From: Gammaproteobacteria bacterium
GTDB taxonomy: Bacteria > Pseudomonadota > Gammaproteobacteria > Thiohalorhabdales > Thiohalorhabdaceae
DNA: 11,687 nucleotides
Direction: 5' to 3'
Assembly (NCBI GenBank): GCA_018609925.1
Contig: JAHEOG010000111.1
Span: forward strand, 1-11,687
Below are positions 6,028 through 11,687 of the stretch, piece by piece. A program made the position numbers and the translations under genes. The notes beneath the pieces are model-generated. The model saw only the letters and a list, made by a program, of their open reading frames with translations. It was not told the DNA's origin and ran no database searches. The first letter of the stretch is position 1, and each line of letters begins with the position of its first letter.

Positions 6028-6285
6028 CTACTTCTTGTCCTTCTCCTCGTCCTCGTTCTTGACCGCGGTGCCCTCGATGGTCTCCCCCCGGTCGTGCTCG
6101 AGGCTGTCGGGCTTTTGGCTCTCCTGGGCGTCCTCGCCGCCCCCGCCGCCATCCATGGACTGGCGGAAGCCCCGGATGCCCTTGCCCAGGGCGCTCCCGA
6201 TCTCGGGGAGCTTGCCGGCCCCAAAGAAGACCAGCACGATCACCAGCACGATCAACAGCTCAGGAATGCCGAATCCGCCAAACAT
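6028..6285 (-). CDS. tatA: TatA, pore-forming subunit of the Tat translocase
   Basis: This 85-residue protein has a short extra-cytoplasmic N-terminus, one transmembrane helix (about 8-21), the hinge FGAGKLPEIG (21-30) and the amphipathic helix SALGKGIRGFRQSM (31-44). The Phe at 40 corresponds to the essential amphipathic-helix Phe of the family. Its start differs from the MFDIGF of TatB, which separates the two. After a run of five glycines (46-50) the tail is acidic and charged, ending in KDKK. A GAGGGGG precedes the ATG. It starts 39 bp after hisE, so it is probably on the his transcript; the linkage of hisIE to tatABC is seen in other gammaproteobacteria. Confidence 0.95.
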   Translation of the reverse strand: MFGGFGIPELLIVLVIVLVFFGAGKLPEIGSALGKGIRGFRQSMDGGGGGEDAQESQKPDSLEHDRGETIEGTAVKNEDEEKDKK

Positions 6286-6324
6286 GGCCTGCCCCCTCGG
6301 AATCGAGTCGGTTCGGGCGGAGGC

Positions 6325-6651
6325 TTAGCTCGATCCGCCCCTCGCCGCCTTCTCGTCGTGGCCCGATACGGCGAAGCGTCGCTCCAGCTCGGCTAGGACA
6401 TCGGCGGGGCCGAGACCCTGCTCGGAGAGCATGACCAGGCTGTGGAACCACAAATCGGCGGTCTCGGCGACCAGGCCGTGACGATCACCGTCCTTTGCCG
6501 CCAGGATGGCCTCCGTCGCCTCCTCCCCTACCTTTTCCAGGATCTTGTTGCGCCCTCCGGCATACAGGGACGCCACGTAGGAATCCTCGGGCGAGGCCTC
6601 CTTGCGGGCCTCAAGCGCCTCAGCCACGCGGGCCAGCACCTCCTCGCTCAT
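6325..6651 (-). CDS. hisE: Phosphoribosyl-ATP pyrophosphatase
   Basis: The enzyme removes pyrophosphate from phosphoribosyl-ATP to give phosphoribosyl-AMP, the second step of histidine synthesis. The 108-residue length is right for a stand-alone HisE. The family motifs are visible: SYVASLYAGG (24-33), KILEKVGEEATE (36-47) and ETADLWFHSLVML (63-75), whose acidic residues bind magnesium. The start at 6651 is set by an AGGAGG seven bases upstream inside hisI and by the ATGA overlap with the hisI stop. It is separate from HisI, whereas E. coli fuses the two. tatA follows after 39 bp. Confidence 0.97.
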   Translation of the reverse strand: MSEEVLARVAEALEARKEASPEDSYVASLYAGGRNKILEKVGEEATEAILAAKDGDRHGLVAETADLWFHSLVMLSEQGLGPADVLAELERRFAVSGHDEKAARGGSS

Positions 6652-7031
6652 TCGCCTTCCTCCTGGCAGCCCGGCGCGGGAGCGACACCCCGCCACTCCC
6701 CGCCTTCCAGACGCTGGAAGAAGCAGTTGCGCTGCCCCGTGTGGCAGGCCGGACCGCTCTGGCGCACACGCAGGAGAATCGTATCATTGTCGCAGTCCAG
6801 CCGGATCTCTTCCACGACCTGGTAATGCCCCGAGGTCTCGCCCTTGCACCAAGGGGCCCCGCGCGAGCGCGACCAGTAGGTGGCCAGACCGTTCCGAACG
6901 GTGGCGGTCAGGGCGTCCCGATCCATGAAGGCGTGCATGAGCACCTCCCCGGTGTCGGCCTCCTGGGCCACCGCCGGCACCAGGCCGCGCCCGTCCCAGG
7001 CCACCTGCTCCAGCCACTGCGCATCGCTCAT
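6648..7031 (-). CDS. hisI: Phosphoribosyl-AMP cyclohydrolase
   Basis: The enzyme opens the adenine ring of phosphoribosyl-AMP, the third step of histidine synthesis. The 127-residue sequence shows the complete family signature: YWSRSRGAPWCKGETSGH (52-69), the metal-binding DCDND (79-83), and the zinc-site Cys96, His97 and Cys103 in PACHTGQRNC. Length matches monofunctional HisI. The start overlaps the hisF stop as ATGA and has GAGGT six to seven bases upstream. It overlaps hisE by four bases in the same way. Confidence 0.97.
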   Translation of the reverse strand: MSDAQWLEQVAWDGRGLVPAVAQEADTGEVLMHAFMDRDALTATVRNGLATYWSRSRGAPWCKGETSGHYQVVEEIRLDCDNDTILLRVRQSGPACHTGQRNCFFQRLEGGEWRGVAPAPGCQEEGE

Positions 7032-7786
7032 CGGCGTACCTCGATGCCGGCCGCGGCCAAGGCCTCCTTGGCCTCCGCCACGGAATGCTCGCCGAAATGG
7101 AAGATGGAGGCGGCCAGCACGGCCTCGACGCCGCCTTCGCGGATGCCTTCCACCAAGTGCTCCAGGGTCCCCACACCGCCCGAGGCGATGACTGGGACGG
7201 GGACCGCCTCCGCCACCGTGCGGGTTAGCCCCAGATCGAACCCGTCCTTGGTGCCGTCGCGGTCCATGCTCGTGAGCAGGATCTCGCCCGCGCCGCGCTC
7301 CGCCATCTCACGGGCCCAGCCGATCGCGTCGATACCCGTGTCGTGGCGCCCGCCATGGGTGAACACGTGCCACTGTCCCTGCCCGACGCGCTTGGCGTCG
7401 ATGGCCACCACGATGCACTGGCTCCCGAAGCGCTCGGCCGCCTCGGTGACCAGCTCGGGGTGCTTCACGGCGGCGGTGTTGATGGCCACCTTGTCCGCCC
7501 CGGCGCGCAGAAGCTCGCGGACGTCGTCGCCGGTGCGGACCCCGCCGCCCACCGTAAGGGGGATGAAGACCTGGGCGGCCACCGCCTCCACCGCATCGAT
7601 GAGGGTGCGGCGCTCCTCGTGGCTGGCGGTGATGTCCAGAAAGACCAGCTCGTCGGCGCCGGCGGCGTCGTAGCGCCGAGCGATCTCCACCGGATCGCCG
7701 GCGTCGCGGATATCGACGAAGCGCACGCCTTTGACCACCCGCCCGGCGTCCACGTCCAGGCAAGGGATGACCCGCTTAGCCAGCAT
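7028..7786 (-). CDS. hisF: Imidazole glycerol phosphate synthase, cyclase subunit
   Basis: HisF uses ammonia delivered by HisH to convert PRFAR into imidazole glycerol phosphate and AICAR. The 252-residue TIM barrel has the catalytic Asp11 (MLAKRVIPCLDVD) and Asp130 (VVAIDAKR). Phosphate-binding loops are seen at GGGVR (80-84) and ASGGVG (201-206). The start at 7786 is chosen because the family begins at MLAKR and a GGAGG lies nine bases before it; a longer reading would only extend further into hisA. The start overlaps the end of hisA by 11 bases, and the stop overlaps hisI as ATGA. Confidence 0.98.
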   Translation of the reverse strand: MLAKRVIPCLDVDAGRVVKGVRFVDIRDAGDPVEIARRYDAAGADELVFLDITASHEERRTLIDAVEAVAAQVFIPLTVGGGVRTGDDVRELLRAGADKVAINTAAVKHPELVTEAAERFGSQCIVVAIDAKRVGQGQWHVFTHGGRHDTGIDAIGWAREMAERGAGEILLTSMDRDGTKDGFDLGLTRTVAEAVPVPVIASGGVGTLEHLVEGIREGGVEAVLAASIFHFGEHSVAEAKEALAAAGIEVRR

Positions 7787-8513
7787 CCGCCTCGGCCTCC
7801 CGGCGTGCCGCCGCAAAATCCAGGGTCCCTTCGTAGAGGGCCCGGCCGGTGATGGCCCCGATCACCCCATCGGCCTCCACGGTCTTCAGGGCACGGATGT
7901 CCTCCAGGGAATGGATGCCCCCCGAGGCGATGACCGGGATGGAGAGGCTCCGGGCCAGCGCCCGGGTGGCCTCCACGTTGGGGCCGGTGAGCATGCCGTC
8001 GCGGCCGATGTCGGTGTAGACGATGGCGCCCACTCCCAAGCCCTCGAACCGAACCGCGAGCTCCGTTACTTCCTGGTCCGTAGTCTCCGCCCAGCCCTCC
8101 ACCGCCACGCTACCGTCGCGGGCGTCCAGACCCACCAGGATCTGGTCCGGGAACTTGGCGGCGGCCCGGCAAACGAAGTCGGGATCGCGCACCGCCGCGG
8201 TGCCCAGGATGACGTAGCGGACCCCGGCAGCCAGATGGGCCTCGATGGTGGCCAGGTCGCGGATGCCGCCGCCGAGCTGGACAGGGAAGTCACCGGCCTC
8301 ATAGGTAATGGCGCGGATGGCGTTTTCGTTCACCGGTCGGCCTTTGAAAGCCCCATTGAGGTCGACGACGTGCAGCCGTCGCGCTCCGGCCTCCAGCCAC
8401 CTGCGGGCGGTGGCGGCGGGATCCTCGGAATAAACCGTGGACTGCTCCATCTCCCCCTGGCGCAGGCGGACGCAGGCGCCGTCCTTGAGATCGATGGCGG
8501 GGATCACGAGCAT
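7776..8513 (-). CDS. hisA: ProFAR isomerase (HisA)
   Basis: HisA isomerises ProFAR to PRFAR, the fourth enzymatic step of the pathway. The 245-residue TIM barrel starts MLVIPAIDLKDG with the catalytic Asp8; the second catalytic Asp is Asp130 in LVGLDARDG. Phosphate loops are GGGIRD (81-86) and ASGGIHS (196-202). It resembles HisF by ancient duplication but the N-terminal and Asp130 contexts clearly mark HisA. The ATG at 8513 is seven bases after the hisH stop and lacks a clear Shine-Dalgarno, so translation is probably coupled to hisH. The apparent open frame upstream of this ATG is out-of-frame hisH. Confidence 0.97.
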   Translation of the reverse strand: MLVIPAIDLKDGACVRLRQGEMEQSTVYSEDPAATARRWLEAGARRLHVVDLNGAFKGRPVNENAIRAITYEAGDFPVQLGGGIRDLATIEAHLAAGVRYVILGTAAVRDPDFVCRAAAKFPDQILVGLDARDGSVAVEGWAETTDQEVTELAVRFEGLGVGAIVYTDIGRDGMLTGPNVEATRALARSLSIPVIASGGIHSLEDIRALKTVEADGVIGAITGRALYEGTLDFAAARREAEADAG

Positions 8514-8520
8514 GCCGGGC

Positions 8521-9165
8521 TCATACCGGGTCCCAGACGAGGAAATTGGCCAGCAGCCGCAGGCCCCGCTCGGAGCTCTTCTCGGGGTGGAACTGCACCG
8601 CGAACAGGCTGCCCCGTTCCACGGCCGAGGCGAACGCGATCCCGTGCTCGGTGGTGGCGGCGGTATCGCTGCTATGGGCCGGCTCCACCAGATAGGAATG
8701 GACGAAGTAAAAGTGGCCATCGTCCGCGATCCCAGCCCATAGCGGGTGGTCGAGATCGGCGAAGCGGACTCGGTTCCAGCCCATGTGGGGGACCTTCAGC
8801 GCCCGCCCGGCCGGGTCCCGCATGTCCTCGGCGGGGAACGGCACCACCTGCCCCGGGACGACCCCCAGGGCATCGTGGCGGCCGTATTCCAGGGAGGTCT
8901 CCATGAGCGCCTGCATGCCCAGGCAGATCCCGAGGAACGGCTTGGCGCGAGCGGCTTCGATTACGGCCCCCCGCAGACCCTGATCGTCGAGGGCCGCCAA
9001 GCAGTCCCGGATCGCCCCGACACCGGGGAAGACCACCCGGTCGGCAGCCCGCACCGCCTCGGGACCGGTGGCCACCGTCACATCCGCGCCCACGTGCTCC
9101 AGGGCCTTGGCCACGGAGCGAAGGTTGCCCATGCCGTAGTCGACAACGGCCACGCGATTGCCCAT
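8521..9165 (-). CDS. hisH: Imidazole glycerol phosphate synthase, glutaminase subunit
   Basis: HisH is a class I glutamine amidotransferase that supplies ammonia to HisF. The 214-residue sequence opens with VAVVDYGMGNLRSV. The nucleophile is Cys81 in GICLGMQ, and the catalytic pair is His193 and Glu195 in VQFHPEKS. The oxyanion-region phrase PGVGA is at 47-51. There is no strong Shine-Dalgarno before the ATG at 9165; the upstream bases include the palindrome GGGTACCC. It is 11 bp after hisB and 7 bp before hisA. Confidence 0.97.
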   Translation of the reverse strand: MGNRVAVVDYGMGNLRSVAKALEHVGADVTVATGPEAVRAADRVVFPGVGAIRDCLAALDDQGLRGAVIEAARAKPFLGICLGMQALMETSLEYGRHDALGVVPGQVVPFPAEDMRDPAGRALKVPHMGWNRVRFADLDHPLWAGIADDGHFYFVHSYLVEPAHSSDTAATTEHGIAFASAVERGSLFAVQFHPEKSSERGLRLLANFLVWDPV

Positions 9166-9176
9166 GGGGTACCCGG

Positions 9177-9770
9177 TTAGAGCTGGCCCTTGGTGGAGGG
9201 CACATTGCCGGCGGCCGCCGGATCCTCGGAGATGGCGATGCGCACGGCCCGGCCGAAGGCCTTGAAGGCCGATTCGGCGATGTGGTGGGCGTTCTCGCCG
9301 CGCAGGTTGTCCAGGTGCACGGTCATGGCGGCGTGGTTTACCAGCCCGCCGAAGAATTCCCGGATGAGGTCGACATCGAAATCGCCGATGCGATCCCGCT
9401 GGAAGGCCAAGTGGTATTCCAGCCCCGGGCGTCCGGACAGATCCACCACCGCCCGGGACAGGGCCTCATCCAAGGGGCAGTAGGCATGCCCGTAGCGGTA
9501 GATGCCCCGCTTGTCCCCGACGGCCTGAGCCAGCCCCTGACCCAAGGTGATGCCGACGTCCTCCACGGTGTGGTGGGCATCGATCTCGAGGTCCCCGGAG
9601 GCGGCCAGGGTCAGGTCGAAGGCACCGTGGCGGGTCACCTGGTCGAGCATGTGATCCAAGAAGGGCACCCCGGTGTCGTTGTCCGCCTGCCCGGACCCGT
9701 CCAGGGCCAGGGTCAGACGGATGTCCGTTTCCGCGGTGCGGCGCTGGACCTCGGCCTTGCGCTCGGTCAT
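9177..9770 (-). CDS. hisB: Imidazoleglycerol-phosphate dehydratase, monofunctional
   Basis: The enzyme dehydrates imidazole glycerol phosphate to imidazole acetol phosphate. The 197-residue protein has the manganese-binding motifs FLDHM (37-41), DAHHTVED (64-71) and NAHHIAE (160-166). It has only the dehydratase domain; there is no N-terminal HAD phosphatase as in E. coli HisB, so histidinol-phosphate phosphatase must be encoded elsewhere. The ATG at 9770 overlaps the hisD stop as ATGA and has AGGAG just upstream. An apparently longer open frame reaching 10073 is out-of-frame hisD. The product's next step needs HisC, which is not encoded here. Confidence 0.97.
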   Translation of the reverse strand: MTERKAEVQRRTAETDIRLTLALDGSGQADNDTGVPFLDHMLDQVTRHGAFDLTLAASGDLEIDAHHTVEDVGITLGQGLAQAVGDKRGIYRYGHAYCPLDEALSRAVVDLSGRPGLEYHLAFQRDRIGDFDVDLIREFFGGLVNHAAMTVHLDNLRGENAHHIAESAFKAFGRAVRIAISEDPAAAGNVPSTKGQL

Positions 9771-11086
9771 GTCTCCTCTCCCGGAGCCTTTGCCTTGACC
9801 CGGTACTCGGCGGAGAAGGCGTGGGCGGTAAGGCCCTCGGCCCTTGCCAGGACCGAGGCCATGCGGCCCAGCTCGCGTGCCGACTCGGGGCTGCAGCCGA
9901 TGAGGCTGGTGCGCTTGATGAAGTCGTAGACCCCCAGCGGCGAGCTGAATCGGGCGGTGCTGTCGGTGGGCAGCACGTGGTTGGGTCCGGCCACGTAGTC
10001 GCCCATTACCTCGGAAGTGTAGGGCCCCAGGAAGACCGCACCCGCATGGCGTACCCGGTCCACCAGGGCCCACGGGTCGGCCACGGCAAGCTCCAGGTGC
10101 TCGGGGGCGATCCGGTTGGCCACCGCCACCGCCTCATCCAGGTCCCGGACCAGCACCAGCGCCCCCCGATCCTCCAGGGAGCGCCGTGCGATCTCGGCCC
10201 GGTCCAGGGTCTCCACCAGACTGCGCAGGCTGGCCGCCACCCGCTCTCGGTGCTCGGGGTCCGGAGTAATAAGGATGGCCTGGGCGTCCTCGTCGTGCTC
10301 GGCCTGGGAGAGCAGGTCCATGGCCAGCCAATCGGGATCGGTCTCGCCGTCGCTGATGACCAGGATCTCGCTGGGCCCGGCGATCATGTCGATGCCCACC
10401 TGGCCGTAGACCAGGCGCTTGGCCGTCGCCACGTAGCGGTTGCCCGGACCCACGATCTTGTCCACTGCGGGCACGGTCTCGGTACCGAAGGCCAGGGCCG
10501 CCACCGCCTGGGCGCCGCCGACAGTGAAGACGACATCGACACCGGCTACCGCGGCGGCCGCCAGGACCAGGTCGTGGACCTCGCCGCCGGGGGTGGGCAC
10601 GGCCATGACGATCTCGCCCACGCCCGCCACCTGGGCGGGGATGGCGTTCATGAGAACCGTGGAGGGATAGGCGGCGGTACCGCCCGGGATATAGACCCCC
10701 ACCCGATCCAGCGGGGTCACCTTCTGGCCGAGGACGGTGCCGCCCTCGTCGGTGTAGGTCCAGTCCGACTCCCGCTGCCGTCGATGGAAGGCGCGGATGC
10801 GCTCGGCGGCCCCCTCCAGGGCCTCGCGCTGGTCCGCGGCCAGGCGCTCCAGCGCCCCTTCCATGCGGTCCCGCGGGATCTCCAGGGAGGCCATGGTGGT
10901 GTGCTCCACCCGGTCGAAGCGTTGGGTGTAGTGGAGCACGGCCGAATCACCCTCATCCCGCACCCGGTCCAGGACCTCGCGGACCGTGGCCTCCACTTCC
11001 CGGTCCGCGGTCCCGGACCGGGCGCGCAGGGCGTCCAGCTCCTCTCGGAAGTGGGGATCGGAGCTGTCCAGGTGGCGGCTGGGCAT
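9767..11086 (-). CDS. hisD: Histidinol dehydrogenase
   Basis: HisD oxidises L-histidinol through histidinal to L-histidine with two NAD+, the last steps of the pathway. The 439-residue length is normal. By motif, zinc ligands correspond to Gln261 and His264 (LSQAEHDEDAQ), Asp363 (MGDYVAGPNH) and His422 (GLTAHAF); the catalytic pair is Glu329-His330 in IAPEHLE. The phrases VGVYIPGGTAAYPS (129-142) and KIVGPGNRYVATAK (210-223) are family signatures. The ATG at 11086 has a GGAGG nine bases upstream (11096-11100). It begins 19 bp after hisG and ends in a four-base overlap with hisB. Confidence 0.98.
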   Translation of the reverse strand: MPSRHLDSSDPHFREELDALRARSGTADREVEATVREVLDRVRDEGDSAVLHYTQRFDRVEHTTMASLEIPRDRMEGALERLAADQREALEGAAERIRAFHRRQRESDWTYTDEGGTVLGQKVTPLDRVGVYIPGGTAAYPSTVLMNAIPAQVAGVGEIVMAVPTPGGEVHDLVLAAAAVAGVDVVFTVGGAQAVAALAFGTETVPAVDKIVGPGNRYVATAKRLVYGQVGIDMIAGPSEILVISDGETDPDWLAMDLLSQAEHDEDAQAILITPDPEHRERVAASLRSLVETLDRAEIARRSLEDRGALVLVRDLDEAVAVANRIAPEHLELAVADPWALVDRVRHAGAVFLGPYTSEVMGDYVAGPNHVLPTDSTARFSSPLGVYDFIKRTSLIGCSPESARELGRMASVLARAEGLTAHAFSAEYRVKAKAPGEET

Positions 11087-11105
11087 GGTCGAGAACCTCC
11101 CGGCG

Positions 11106-11687
11106 TTAGCCGGCGGGGGCGATGGCCGCCACCGCCTCGTCCAGTTGATCGATGACCTCGGAGACCCTGGGGTGCTTGAGCTTCAGGGAGGCCTTGTTCA
11201 CCACCAGGCGACTGGACACCTGGCACAAGGTCTCCACCTCCACCAGGCCGTTCTCCTGCAGGGTGCGACCGGTGCTCACCAGGTCCACGATGCGGTCCGC
11301 CAGCCCCACCAGGGGGGCCAGCTCCATGGACCCGTAGAGCTTGATGATCTGGGCCTGGACCCCCTTGCGGGCGAAGAAGCGCTCCGTGAGGTGGGGATAC
11401 TTGGTGGCGACGCGGACCCGCTCCCAGTGGGTGGGGTCGTCCGCGGCGGCCAGTCCCTCGGGCTCGGCCACCACCAGCCGGCAGCGGCCGATCCCCAGAT
11501 CCACCGGCTCGTAGAGGTCCGCCTCCTGCTCCATCAGCACGTCGCGACCGGCCACCCCCAGATCGGCCGCGCCGAACTCGACGTAGGTGGGGACATCCAC
11601 CCCCCGGACGATGACCAGGCTCACACCGGGACGGTTGGTCTCCACCAGCAGACGCCGGGAGGACTCCGGGTCCTCCGCCGGCTCGAT
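11106..11687 (-). CDS. hisG: ATP phosphoribosyltransferase, short form (5' end outside the window)
   Basis: HisG joins ATP and PRPP in the first, committed step of histidine synthesis. The frame is open to the right edge and 193 residues are visible; by comparison with known short HisG proteins about 25 N-terminal residues are missing. Clear motifs are IVRGVDVPTYVEFGAADLGV, IKLYGSMELAPLVGLADRIVDLVSTG (visible residues 115-140) and SSRLVVNKASLK. The protein ends about where the catalytic domain does, with no C-terminal histidine-binding regulatory domain, so this is the short form that works with the HisRS-like subunit HisZ. A GTG at 11645 is not the start, since the frame and the homology continue past it (IEPAEDPESSRRLLVET). 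hisD follows after 19 bp. Confidence 0.96.
   Translation of the reverse strand: MEPAEDPESSRRLLVETNRPGVSLVIVRGVDVPTYVEFGAADLGVAGRDVLMEQEADLYEPVDLGIGRCRLVVAEPEGLAAADDPTHWERVRVATKYPHLTERFFARKGVQAQIIKLYGSMELAPLVGLADRIVDLVSTGRTLQENGLVEVETLCQVSSRLVVNKASLKLKHPRVSEVIDQLDEAVAAIAPAG

Noticed and set aside
9821..11155. Long plus-strand open frame (444 residues) opposite hisD
   Set aside because: Antisense of a fully conserved HisD with the same low-complexity composition; no recognisable domain.
1..11687. Accessory or undescribed system (defence, phage, biosynthetic cluster, CRISPR)
   Set aside because: All supported genes belong to known housekeeping families; coding density and gene order are ordinary and no recombinase, transposase or regularly spaced repeat array is present.

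Overview
This window looks like core chromosome from a high-GC gammaproteobacterium. Composition is roughly two-thirds G+C by eye. The gene order his-tat-Nif3-pet, a short-form HisG, separate HisI and HisE, and the details of the cytochrome b all fit that group; an Ectothiorhodospiraceae-like or related lineage is my inference and is not proven by the sequence. Every gene I can support is on the minus strand, so transcription runs from right to left. I found no RNA gene, CRISPR array, transposase, phage gene or defence gene.

Region 1 (11687 to 6325) is a histidine biosynthesis operon read in the order hisG (5' end cut by the window edge), hisD, hisB, hisH, hisA, hisF, hisI, hisE. Junctions are tight, with several 4-base ATGA overlaps and one 11-base overlap. 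hisC is not in its common place between hisD and hisB. Region 2 (6285 to 4794) continues directly into tatA, tatB and tatC, which encode the twin-arginine protein export machine. Together these look like one his-tat transcription unit.

Region 3 (4793 to 4610) is a 184-bp gap of visibly lower G+C. It holds a repeat-like element with 9-base tandem units and a pair of 13-base direct repeats. It is the least explained DNA in the window. Region 4 (4609 to 3848) is a Nif3/YbgI-family metal-binding protein with its own strong ribosome binding site. Region 5 (3847 to 3593) is a 255-bp leader with a candidate promoter and a small hairpin beside the petA ribosome binding site.

Region 6 (3592 to 1036) is the complete petABC operon for the cytochrome bc1 complex: Rieske iron-sulfur protein, cytochrome b and cytochrome c1. 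The complex oxidises quinol and passes electrons to periplasmic cytochrome c. The Rieske protein carries a textbook twin-arginine motif, so the TatABC translocase encoded just upstream is probably the machine that inserts it. Region 7 (938 to 1) is a YihY/BrkB-family membrane protein whose C-terminus runs off the left edge.

This is mostly ordinary housekeeping sequence and I do not see an undescribed system. The points worth a second look are the intergenic element at 4636-4764, the PVWY quinol-site motif and 14-residue haem spacing in cytochrome b, the Phe at the Rieske redox-tuning position, and the missing hisC.
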